A stretch of 64,000 nt of DNA, from contig JAGXFU010000008.1 of NCBI GenBank assembly GCA_024637115.1, positions 62,001-126,000 of the forward strand, given 5' to 3'. The first letter of the stretch is position 1; every line of letters begins with the position of its first letter. This DNA is from Actinomycetes bacterium (GTDB lineage Bacteria > Actinomycetota > Coriobacteriia > Anaerosomatales > JAGXFU01). Below, piece after piece: positions 14,997 to 21,972 of the stretch. The notes under the pieces were generated by a model. It worked only from the letters and a program-made list of their open reading frames with translations, ran no database searches and was not told the origin of the DNA. The position numbers and the translations under genes are program-made.

Positions 14997-15233
14997 TTGG
15001 CAGGCAGGGGCGAACTGCAGTATTGGCTGGTCGTTGAGAAACGTGACGGCTCAAGGGCCGTGCTCAGCGTGTACAAGCATGGCGGCTCGCTCGTCATTGT
15101 TGAAGGTGATGGGGAGCCGACACGAGTTGGACGTGATAGGAAGCTCGAGAGCGAGCTGCGTATTGTGTACGGGGCAACATTGCTCGAGACGGTCATGCCT
15201 TCAGAAGGCTTTCCGACCGTCGACGTTCAGTAG
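14997..15233 (+). CDS. Hypothetical 78-aa protein downstream of SLATT
   Basis: A short open frame from TTG 14997 with GAGG five bases upstream. It encodes ELQYWLVVEKRDGSRAVLSV, YKHGGSLVIVEGDGEP and KLESELRIVYGATLLE, an alternating beta-strand pattern. The frame is open well upstream through the end of the SLATT gene without a standard start codon, so an unusual start or a frame change from an ancestral longer gene is possible. I do not recognise a family. Its place in the TIR-SLATT operon hints at an accessory role. Confidence 0.45.
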   Translation: MAGRGELQYWLVVEKRDGSRAVLSVYKHGGSLVIVEGDGEPTRVGRDRKLESELRIVYGATLLETVMPSEGFPTVDVQ

Positions 15234-15258
15234 ACCACTGCAGAAGCGGAGGACTCAA

Positions 15259-15546
15259 ATGCAGCTATCGTCTGTTGCTGAAGGTGTACTCAAGCACCTT
15301 GTCGGAGTTGAGCGTGAACACGTGGCGCTCTCAGCCAATCCTTGCCGCTGGAGGTTTCTTCCAAACGGAATGGGTGCTGCATTCCGGGGACCCCATATCA
15401 TCGGGCCCGATGGAAAGCCGTACCTCATTTCGCTGGACGCCATCGAAGAACTGATCGATCTCGGATGCCTTTCAATCTTCATGCAGGATCCCAAGGGCAA
15501 TCTGGAGATTGAGCTCACCGCCCTCGGTCGAATTGAAGCAGCTTAG
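15259..15546 (+). CDS. Hypothetical 95-aa protein, last gene of the TIR-SLATT run
   Basis: ATG 15259 has a good GGAGGA site five bases upstream. The product begins MQLSSVAEGVLKHLVGVERE and includes CRWRFLPNGMGAAFRGP, GPDGKPYLISLDAIEELIDL and a closing FMQDPKGNLEIELTALGRIE. No signal peptide, membrane helix or catalytic motif is visible. It lies 25 bp after the 78-aa gene on the same strand. Family not recognised. Confidence 0.6.
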   Translation: MQLSSVAEGVLKHLVGVEREHVALSANPCRWRFLPNGMGAAFRGPHIIGPDGKPYLISLDAIEELIDLGCLSIFMQDPKGNLEIELTALGRIEAA

Positions 15547-15633
15547 TCGCTCAACGAGCGCATCGAGCAGAACGCCACGAGGTAGCTGACCTGCGAGCTC
15601 GTCGGCTTCTGCTCCCAAGTGAGGATTGGTGCC

Positions 15634-16509
15634 GTGGCATTTGAACAGACTTACTCCATCCAGCGAGGCCCGAGTGCCCTGTCCATGAACGACTATGTGA
15701 AGCTCGCGACGGACGAGTATCAGCGGATTCTTGGGGAGGCTAGCACTGAGTCTCCTATGCAGCGCTTCTTTGAGGCCAATCCTATCTTCGTGCCTGGTGC
15801 CGCCACGCCTGGCGTTGGATCAGGCCACGATCCGATGCACTGCGCGCTGATCACTCAACCAGAGCTCACCGGTTTGAAGAGCAGGCGTCCTGACTTTCTC
15901 TGGATTTCGGCGCACAGCGGCGCCTGGTTCCCCACATTCATCGAGATCGAAAGCCCAGACAAGCGAGTCTTCAGGCAAGATGGCATCCCGAACGCGGACT
16001 TCACGCAGGCTAGGAACCAGCTGGATCAATGGCGCGTTTGGCTTGAGGATCCGCTCAATCAAGCGAAGTTCATTCGTGAGTACGGCATCGGTGAGACGTA
16101 CACCCGTCATCGTGTCATGCGCCCGCACTACGTTCTCGCGTATGGGCGACGCGCGGAGTTCGAGGGTAATCCGACTCTGTCCAGGCACCGCGGGATGCTA
16201 ATGGGTCGAGATGACATGGACCTCATGTCCTACGACAGGCTCAAGCCTACTAGGGTGCTGGGCGACGCGATAACCGTGCGCGCGATTGGAGAGGGGCGGT
16301 ACCGGGTTCATGGTGTGATGCCCACTATCACGCTCGGTCCCAATCACGCATGCCGGTTGCCGCATCTGGAGGGACTCAAAGATGCGATTCGAGCGGAGAG
16401 CAGGATATCTCAGGAGCGTCGGGAGTTCCTCGCGTCGCGAGTCGACTACTGGACGGACTGGGCAAAGGCCGGTGGCCGTGGAGTCATCCAGACATCAGAC
16501 GTCGAATAG
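15634..16509 (+). CDS. DUF4263/Shedu-like PD-(D/E)XK nuclease
   Basis: A 291-aa protein. The middle carries the nuclease core: LKSRRPDFLWI (catalytic Asp), then PTFIEIESPDKRVFR (Glu-x-Glu strand) and FTQARNQLDQWRVWLED (the Q-x3-W helix). This order matches the SduA/DUF4263 C-terminal domain of the single-gene Shedu system, which degrades DNA. In canonical Shedu the strand reads E-x-K; here it is EIE followed by S, a substitution seen in some members but worth checking. GTG 15634 is chosen because GAGG lies nine bases upstream; GTG 15619 overlaps that site. No partner gene is needed for Shedu, although the flanks are rich in other nucleases. Confidence 0.75.
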   Translation: MAFEQTYSIQRGPSALSMNDYVKLATDEYQRILGEASTESPMQRFFEANPIFVPGAATPGVGSGHDPMHCALITQPELTGLKSRRPDFLWISAHSGAWFPTFIEIESPDKRVFRQDGIPNADFTQARNQLDQWRVWLEDPLNQAKFIREYGIGETYTRHRVMRPHYVLAYGRRAEFEGNPTLSRHRGMLMGRDDMDLMSYDRLKPTRVLGDAITVRAIGEGRYRVHGVMPTITLGPNHACRLPHLEGLKDAIRAESRISQERREFLASRVDYWTDWAKAGGRGVIQTSDVE

Positions 16510-16722
16510 CGGGCGCTCATCCGCGAACATATTGGGCAAGTGGAACTAGTCTCGCGCAAGTGGCACCAAGGCTCGATTTCGTTCATGGCATAAGACACCA
16601 GCCGTTCAGATACAGGTGAATTGCAGTACTTCCCGGATCGAAGATGACTGCGTGAGACGTGAGCCGGACAAGAGTGAGTAGCTAGTAGTTGATCAGCAGA
16701 TCTTCCACGAGTCCTTATCCCC

Positions 16723-16745
16723 GTGTCACAGGCATCGACTATATT
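16723..16745 (+). promoter_or_regulatory. Putative promoter element upstream of the EEP nuclease gene
   Basis: GTGTCA (16723-16728), 11 bp, TATATT (16740-16745). The same spacing recurs at 19435-19457 upstream of another nuclease gene (GTGTCA, 11 bp, TATGCT). A further CGTGTCAG lies at 16746-16753. The rest of 16510-16722 shows no gene. Confidence 0.4.
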
Positions 16746-16770
16746 CGTGTCAGCAATACAAGGGGGAGAC

Positions 16771-17583
16771 GTGCCTGGGATTAGCCTGTTCGATCTGAAC
16801 GTGAACTTCCGGTCGGCGTCGACACTCGATGCGGTCAAGGACATCCCTGACGTTATCTGCCTCCAGGAAGTGACACTAAGACGGTCCCAGGATTTTCAAG
16901 AGCGGCTGGACTCCATGGGTTTCGACCACTGCTTCTACAGCGGCGTCGACGATGCCGAGGAGAAGAGGTACGGCAACCTTATTGCGTCGAAGTGGCCTAT
17001 GACCCCTCATCCGCTATCTGAGACTGAACTCCTGCGCTGGCCTCAGCTTGTGGCTTCTGCGACCATCCACCATCCTGCCGGTGCATTCGCCCTGATCAAC
17101 GTCCATGTGCCCAACGCTTCAGGCAACGGATGGGCGAAAGTAGACACTATCGACTTCCTGCACGGTCTGCTGATGTCTCTTCACGGCACGCCCTGCATCC
17201 TGGTCGGCGATTTCAACGAACCACAATATGCGATTCAGGACGATCGAGTCGTCACCTTTGCTGAGGAGCCGATGCCTGGCGGTGGATGGGAAGTCGGCAG
17301 ACTCTGGAAGGGCAGAGCGCTGTCTGAGTGGGATGCTTCGGTGCGCTGGCTGTTCGAGGCCGAAGACGCTCACGGACTCAGACTGGCCTACTGGCAAGTC
17401 GAGAAGCCCGGATCGCTTGAACCCACTCACATCTCTCGAGGCAATCCACGTTGGATGGATCATGCGTTCGTGTCGCCAGAGTTCGCAGTTCGAGGTTTCC
17501 GATATGAGCACGGCGTACGTGAGGAACTCGATCTCAGTGATCACAGCGCGCTCCTGATGGAATTGGACTACTGTCCGGCATAG
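16771..17583 (+). CDS. Endonuclease/exonuclease/phosphatase (EEP) family protein
   Basis: A 270-aa EEP-fold hydrolase (DNase I/ExoIII/sphingomyelinase superfamily). The motifs are all present: an N-terminal FDLNVNF in place of the usual TWN, DVICLQEVTLRR (metal-binding Glu), FALINVHVPN, CILVGDFNEPQ (GDFN) and a closing DLSDHSALLMELD (SDH). No signal peptide is seen, so it acts in the cytoplasm, probably as a nuclease. GTG 16771 starts right before the first conserved strand; GGGGGAG upstream is only two bases away, so GTG 16747 is an alternative. It heads a cluster followed 15 bp later by a zinc-ribbon gene and then a DUF4268 nuclease. The aspartate-for-tryptophan variant in the first motif is unusual. 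Confidence 0.8.
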   Translation: MPGISLFDLNVNFRSASTLDAVKDIPDVICLQEVTLRRSQDFQERLDSMGFDHCFYSGVDDAEEKRYGNLIASKWPMTPHPLSETELLRWPQLVASATIHHPAGAFALINVHVPNASGNGWAKVDTIDFLHGLLMSLHGTPCILVGDFNEPQYAIQDDRVVTFAEEPMPGGGWEVGRLWKGRALSEWDASVRWLFEAEDAHGLRLAYWQVEKPGSLEPTHISRGNPRWMDHAFVSPEFAVRGFRYEHGVREELDLSDHSALLMELDYCPA

Positions 17584-17598
17584 CGAAAGGCGATGGTC

Positions 17599-17904
17599 AT
17601 GGGTAGTGCTTCGGTTCACCGATGTCGAAGTTGTGGATACGAGACGGACTACATCACACTCGACTTCGACTACGGCATGAGCGCTGTTGTTGTCACTCCA
17701 GTGTTGTGTGCGACTCACGGTGTCATGACAGCCGAGACGGGTCTCATGGCCTGGGATACGGACTGGGAATCGCAGAAGGCAGACGAATACCCATGTCCGG
17801 AGTGCGGGGAGTTGAGTCCTCGCTGGAATCGGCGTACCTGTCCACAATGTGGCAAGAAGAGCATGGGTATCTGGCGGGACAGCCCCGTGATGATGTGGGA
17901 CTAA
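17599..17904 (+). CDS. Small double zinc-ribbon protein
   Basis: A 101-aa protein with CRSCGYETDY near the N-terminus and CPECGELSPRWNRRTCPQCG near the C-terminus, the latter a classic four-cysteine rubredoxin-like ribbon. The intervening LCATHGVMTAE may add ligands. ATG 17599 has AAAGG eight bases upstream, better spaced than ATG 17593. Its location between two nuclease genes suggests an accessory nucleic-acid-binding or adaptor role, but nothing in the sequence proves that. Confidence 0.65.
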   Translation: MGSASVHRCRSCGYETDYITLDFDYGMSAVVVTPVLCATHGVMTAETGLMAWDTDWESQKADEYPCPECGELSPRWNRRTCPQCGKKSMGIWRDSPVMMWD

Positions 17905-17983
17905 TCCTCGGATGCACCAGCCGGGCGGGCTCGTCCGTCTGGGGTATGCTTCCAGCGAGTGCAAGACAAGGAATGGGGGAACG

Positions 17984-19027
17984 ATGACTGTCTCAAGGAT
18001 CTCGGCGGTAGAGTGGTTGTCAGCTAGGCAGGTTGTTGGTGGCGAAGCCACTGACTTCACACCCTGGTTGGCCGAGAATCTCAATCTGATGCAGGATGCC
18101 CTCGGTCTCGATGAGCTAATCCTCAAAGAGGTGGAGGCAGACGTTCAGGGCAAGAGCCTGGACATCTTGGCCCAAGGTGTTGACCAGTTTGGGCATGAGT
18201 TCCCCGTCATCATCGAGAACCAATACGGAACAACAGATCATCGGCACCTTGGTCAGCTCGTGACCTACCTGGCACAGTACGGGCCAGGCTACGCAGTCTG
18301 GGTGGTCGAAGACAGCCATCCGGCTCTTGTGACGGCTCTGGATTTCCTGAACAGAACATCACCTGAGGACGTGAACTACTACATGGTCCGTGTGCGCTTC
18401 ACGCATGGACCCGAGTACACACATCAGGTTGACTTCCAGGTGTTGGTTCAGCCTGACTACGCGGCCAAACCCCGGCGTGCGTCTCGCTCCAAGGGTAGCA
18501 AGCTGAACGAAGAGAAGATCGCATACATGGGAGAGATCCTGGGTCGGGTTAAGCAGCCTCTCGCCGACGCCGGATACAGGAGTGTGCGCATGCACACCTA
18601 CGGTTCCTACATAGAGATGAGGCTCCCGATCCCTGTGCTGGATGCATGGGATGCGAGAGTGAAGATCTTCGCCAACAAGGATGAGGCAACAGTCCGGTTG
18701 TACGTCGTCAATCAAGACCTCGACCATGCGCACAACGCGGCAGCGATTGAGGTCATCAAGGATCGATACGCCGAATCATGGCAGTCGAAGCTTCCTGGTG
18801 AGGTGCTCGAATGGAATGGTGGTCCCGAGACGGCCATTGGCGATTTCGTCAGGGTGGCTCGTTCGGGACTCGGGTATACGGACGGCGGAGCCGCGGACGC
18901 AGCTGATTGGGCAACAGGTGTCGCAGCCGCCTGGCTAGAGGACATGCTTGCAGACCCGATTGATGACCTCGAAGATCCTGTTGCTGCGCTCATCACTTAT
19001 GCTGAGGATGCAGACACCGACGGGTAG
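17984..19027 (+). CDS. DUF4268-type PD-(D/E)XK nuclease
   Basis: A 347-aa protein. Residues 40-110 hold a PD-(D/E)XK-like core: VEADVQGKSLDILAQGVDQF (Asp), HEFPVIIENQYGTTDHRHLG (Glu-Asn-Gln in place of E-x-K) and QLVTYLAQYGPGYAVWV. This D...IENQ arrangement is the DUF4268 family's own version of the nuclease site. The C-terminal half (YRSVRMHTYGSYIEMRLPIP) is the DUF4268 domain proper. ATG 17984 follows GGGGGA. It is part of the EEP-zinc-ribbon run. DUF4268 proteins are frequent in defence islands; the substrate is unknown. Confidence 0.75.
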   Translation: MTVSRISAVEWLSARQVVGGEATDFTPWLAENLNLMQDALGLDELILKEVEADVQGKSLDILAQGVDQFGHEFPVIIENQYGTTDHRHLGQLVTYLAQYGPGYAVWVVEDSHPALVTALDFLNRTSPEDVNYYMVRVRFTHGPEYTHQVDFQVLVQPDYAAKPRRASRSKGSKLNEEKIAYMGEILGRVKQPLADAGYRSVRMHTYGSYIEMRLPIPVLDAWDARVKIFANKDEATVRLYVVNQDLDHAHNAAAIEVIKDRYAESWQSKLPGEVLEWNGGPETAIGDFVRVARSGLGYTDGGAADAADWATGVAAAWLEDMLADPIDDLEDPVAALITYAEDADTDG

Positions 19028-19057
19028 GTCCCAGTGACCGCGACGAGGAAGGTTTCC

Positions 19058-19333
19058 ATGATTGCGCACAAGGATCTTTACGTCAGGTTCATCATCAGCC
19101 GTGGAGTCGGCTCAAACGACAAGGTCGCCTCCTCTCCAGACTCGTACGTCTCGTATCTGAATGGCGTGGCAAGGCTCATCGAGTCCGACATAACACCTCA
19201 CACTCTGCGTAGTGAGGCTGACATCAGCAACATCACGGAGAGAATCAAAGGCAAGAGATCCGAAAACACGATCAGGCACTACCAGACCGCGATGAGGCAG
19301 TACGTGGCCATGGTTGAAGCTCAGGACTTGTAG
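19058..19333 (+). CDS. Small SAM-like/core-binding-type protein
   Basis: A 91-aa protein beginning MIAHKDLYVRFIISRGVGS. ATG 19058 has an excellent GAGGAAGG site, better than GTG 19034. The helical pattern SPDSYVSYLNGVARLIESD, TLRSEADISNITERIKG and NTIRHYQTAMRQYVAMVEA resembles the DNA-binding helical domain found at the N-terminus of integrases and some restriction endonucleases. There is no catalytic part, so it could be a stand-alone DNA-binding subunit for the DUF4268 protein 30 bp upstream, or the remnant of a longer restriction gene. Confidence 0.6.
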   Translation: MIAHKDLYVRFIISRGVGSNDKVASSPDSYVSYLNGVARLIESDITPHTLRSEADISNITERIKGKRSENTIRHYQTAMRQYVAMVEAQDL

Positions 19334-19426
19334 TCAGTTCCGGTCATGGAGGGGATGACTCGCTTCGAGAGCCGGCTGTCAGCCGAGCATCACTGAGCAC
19401 CCGACCAGCGGATAGTCCAGCACTAC

Positions 19427-19457
19427 ATGTCCTCGTGTCAGGGACATAACGTATGCT
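19427..19457 (+). promoter_or_regulatory. Dyad and promoter-like element upstream of the NucS-like gene
   Basis: ATGTCC (19427-19432) and GGACAT (19442-19447) form a dyad. Overlapping it is GTGTCA (19435-19440), 11 bp, TATGCT (19452-19457), the same layout as at 16723-16745. The next gene starts 40 bp downstream. Nothing else is seen in 19334-19496. Confidence 0.4.
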
Positions 19458-19496
19458 GGACTCCGTTCTTTTGGATGGTTCATTTGAGGGGGCTCC

Positions 19497-20636
19497 ATGG
19501 CTGGACTATTTCTGATTGACCAGGACGGCAAGCTGACGTCGCTCAAACAGTCAGAGTATGTCTCTGAAGATCTATTCCAGGAGCTGCTTGAGGACTATCC
19601 GGATCTGCTGGGCGGCGACCAAATGGGATTTGAGACTCCTCGGCGGTGGTTGTTCGTGGCCCGTGAGGCTCCGATTCCAGATACCGAGGGAGGTAGCGGT
19701 CGATGGTCGGTCGATCACCTCTTCCTCGATCAGGATGCGATTCCAACCTTCGTTGAGGTGAAGAGAGCCACCGATACTCGCATACGGCGAGAAGTAGTTG
19801 GCCAGATGCTCGACTACGCGGCCAATGGATTGCGGTACTGGCCGGTTGAGACGATACAGGGGTTCTTGGCTCAGGCGGGATCGAGTGCGGAAGAGCGTCT
19901 CGTTGAAGAGTTTGGTGCCGACGTGGATTCTGTTGCCTACTGGCAACAACTTCGAGAGAACCTCTCTGAAGGGCGCATCCGTCTACTCTTCGTCGCAGAC
20001 AAGATTCCGAGTGAGTTGCTTGCTGTCGTCGAGTTCCTGAACACGCACATGGATCACACTGAGGTTCTTGCAGTAGAGATTCCTCAGTTCATTGGTGAAG
20101 GAGGCGTTCGGACGCTTGCCCCAAGGGTTCTTGGCCAGACCCAGGCGGCGATACAGCAGAAGCGGTCGGGGGGCCGTTCATCACGTGCATGGAATGAGGA
20201 TAGCTATTTCGATGCAGCGAGAGGAGATCTCTCGCCGGACGACTTTGTCTTCACTAGGCGCTACTTCGATTGGATAGTAGAGCAGGGCTGGGAAGTCGTA
20301 TTCGGCAGGGGCTCAGTGAACGGCTCCTTCTGCGGCAAGTTCAAGATTGGCGGCGAGGATTATCCGTATCCAGTGATTTGTTACTCGGGTGGCTGGATGG
20401 AGTTCAGCTTTGCCGGACTGGGTAGACCTCCGTTTGACGATGACGCGAAGCGTCGAGAGCTTGTACGTCGGCTTAATGTCATCTCGAATGCTGACTTCTC
20501 CGAAGACACGACCACCCCCGGTAACAAGTACCCCTCACGAGCGCTCTCAATCTTCGCCTCAGAAGAAGGATTCAAAACTCTGACCGATGCGATTCTCTGG
20601 TACAAGCAGGAGGCAGACAGGGGGGCGTCGGCGTGA
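19497..20636 (+). CDS. NucS/RecB-like PD-(D/E)XK nuclease
   Basis: A 379-aa protein. Residues 70-110 contain RWSVDHLFLDQDAIPTFVEV followed by KRATDTRIRREVVGQMLDY: the Asp, Glu-x-Lys and Gln of a RecB/NucS-like nuclease, all intact. Helical segments with LSEGRIRLLFVADKIPSELL and a C-terminal domain (DDFVFTRRYFDWIVEQGWEV) follow, of unknown function. ATG 19497 has GAGGGGG upstream. The gene ends about 100 bp before the tRNA-Phe scar. Probably a DNA-directed defence nuclease; no methyltransferase is adjacent, so any self-protection must be built into its specificity. Confidence 0.75.
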   Translation: MAGLFLIDQDGKLTSLKQSEYVSEDLFQELLEDYPDLLGGDQMGFETPRRWLFVAREAPIPDTEGGSGRWSVDHLFLDQDAIPTFVEVKRATDTRIRREVVGQMLDYAANGLRYWPVETIQGFLAQAGSSAEERLVEEFGADVDSVAYWQQLRENLSEGRIRLLFVADKIPSELLAVVEFLNTHMDHTEVLAVEIPQFIGEGGVRTLAPRVLGQTQAAIQQKRSGGRSSRAWNEDSYFDAARGDLSPDDFVFTRRYFDWIVEQGWEVVFGRGSVNGSFCGKFKIGGEDYPYPVICYSGGWMEFSFAGLGRPPFDDDAKRRELVRRLNVISNADFSEDTTTPGNKYPSRALSIFASEEGFKTLTDAILWYKQEADRGASA

Positions 20637-20733
20637 CAGCTTCCTGTTAGTTCTGTGAATGATTGCGGGCGAAGGACGCAAGACATACGTGACATTGGCA
20701 CTAGTAATCATGCGTCTAGCAGCAACTACTCCG

Positions 20734-20781
20734 GGATTGAAAATCCGCGTGTCGGTGGTTCAAGTCCGTCTCTGGCCACCA
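20734..20781 (+). other. 3' fragment of a tRNA-Phe(GAA) gene, probable integration scar
   Basis: The sequence fits tRNA numbering exactly from the anticodon arm onward: loop TTGAAAA (20737-20743, anticodon GAA), 39-43, a five-base variable region, T-arm GGTGG-TTCAAGT-CCGTC (20754-20770), acceptor strand TCTGGCC, A73 and CCA (20779-20781). Pairing breaks at the outer anticodon stem, and no matching 5' half (expected GGCCAGA) lies upstream. This is what remains where an element integrated in a tRNA gene meets the chromosome. It is not a functional tRNA. Confidence 0.85.
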
Positions 20782-20791
20782 CCGCAATGAC

Positions 20792-20820
20792 GAAGACCCT
20801 TTCGATCCGGCGGGGTCTTC
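20792..20820 (+). terminator. Intrinsic terminator downstream of the tRNA fragment
   Basis: GAAGACCC (20792-20799) and GGGTCTTC (20813-20820) form an 8-bp stem followed by TTGT. It is correctly placed to be the original tRNA-Phe terminator, supporting the view that sequence to the right was once the tRNA's downstream flank. 20821-20969 shows no gene. Confidence 0.75.
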
Positions 20821-20969
20821 TTGTATGTCCAGTTGCGGGCTCTCTTCCGCTACTACGCATCGTTTCCTGAAGCAGCCAAGAGATCTGTGGTTGGAAGGCC
20901 GCCAGGCGTCACCAAACAATGCTTGGCAGCCAGATCTTGATCTGATTGTGCCCGCGTGAGATCGTCGAC

Positions 20970-21494
20970 ATGGCCGAGTCAGACCGAGCGGCCACCGATG
21001 TTAGTGCGCCTCACCCTCAGGCAGGCTACGTGGCTTCCGACAAATCCTACTCCATCACCCTCAGTAACAACCGCACAGAGAAGGCCGCCATCGACTACTT
21101 GATGGAGGCTGACGTCGGCTTTCTGAACCCCTCAGCGGGTTCCCGAAAGCGCATCCTGGAGATCCTGGAGCTCCCAAAGACATTCTCGCGTGCTTTCGAT
21201 TTGATTCGAGTGCCAGGTCGCATCAACTCGGAATCCGAGATCACTGTCGAGGATAGGGATTCAATCACACTCGTTGAGCTGAAGACAACGCAGAAGCATC
21301 TGCCTGGATGCCCGAAAGGCTTCTTCTTCGGTGCTACCGAGAACGAGTTTAATCTGGCGAAGTTGCTGGGGGATAGGTACCTGTTCTGCTTCGTGTGTCT
21401 GCATCCGGAATCGGCGGGCTTCCATCTTCTCAGCCTCGCTGAGCTTGAGCCGCTGATTCGAACCAAGAGGACCCAGTATCAGATCAACCTGTAG
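20970..21494 (+). CDS. DUF3883-like PD-(D/E)XK protein
   Basis: A 174-aa protein from ATG 20970. After a variable N-terminus come EKAAIDYLMEADVGFLNPSA, FSRAFDLIRVPGR (Asp) and ITLVELKTTQKHL (Glu-x-Lys), then ENEFNLAKLLGDRYLFCFVC. The order Asp, E-L-K and then an E-x-E helix before a GDRY-F strand is that of DUF3883-like nuclease or nuclease-like domains found beside restriction and DISARM genes. It lies just right of the tRNA scar. It may be the end of a larger ancestral protein, since DUF3883 is usually a C-terminal module. Confidence 0.6.
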   Translation: MAESDRAATDVSAPHPQAGYVASDKSYSITLSNNRTEKAAIDYLMEADVGFLNPSAGSRKRILEILELPKTFSRAFDLIRVPGRINSESEITVEDRDSITLVELKTTQKHLPGCPKGFFFGATENEFNLAKLLGDRYLFCFVCLHPESAGFHLLSLAELEPLIRTKRTQYQINL

Positions 21495-21548
21495 GCGTGC
21501 CTGTGATTCCCCCCATTGACCAGGTCCAGCTCGCTGCAGTCGTGGGAA

Positions 21549-21773
21549 TTAGAGTACAGTCTGACAGCGAGCGCATCTGACTTCGGTCGGCGTGTTCCAT
21601 CCCGAGCTTTCGCCCAGTGGTTCGTTCGCCGTCTCCTCTTCTGTGATCTCTCCGTCTGCCTCAAGGTAGGCGAATACTTCATAGCGTATTTCATAGATGA
21701 GTGACAACGACCGGTCATCCTTCAGATCTGACTCGCATGTGGGGCAGGTCTCGGGGATATCAAGCCACATCAA
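21549..21773 (-). CDS. Small zinc-ribbon protein on the opposite strand
   Basis: A 74-aa protein with IPETCPTCESDL near the N-terminus and VRCARCQTVL at the end: two CxxC knuckles about 55 residues apart, with an acidic middle (EADGEITEEETANE). The start ATG at 21773 has AAAAGGAG seven bases upstream, strong support for a real gene even though it opposes its neighbours. It is divergent from the RelE-helicase gene. Function unknown. Confidence 0.65.
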   Translation of the reverse strand: MMWLDIPETCPTCESDLKDDRSLSLIYEIRYEVFAYLEADGEITEEETANEPLGESSGWNTPTEVRCARCQTVL

Positions 21774-21972
21774 CCATCAGCTCCTTTTCGAACAGAGGCC
21801 CGAACCGCGGCTCCATTGTAGGCATACGCTGCGCGTCGTGTGCCGCGGATACATCGCCTTCCGTCAACGAAGGCGCGGCCACGCCTAGCATTCGAGCCGC
21901 AAGACACGTTCAGGTATGCCGATGGTATGATTTTACTGTTCAGCCAGGGCGATGCAGGCTTTCGGGGGTTCC

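Noticed and set aside
17119-18126. 335-codon minus-strand frame across the EEP and DUF4268 genes
   Set aside because: Overlaps several genes with clear motifs on the plus strand and has no recognisable domain.
20706-20781. Complete tRNA-Phe gene
   Set aside because: The 5' acceptor strand, D-arm and outer anticodon pairs are missing; only the 3' part from the anticodon loop remains.
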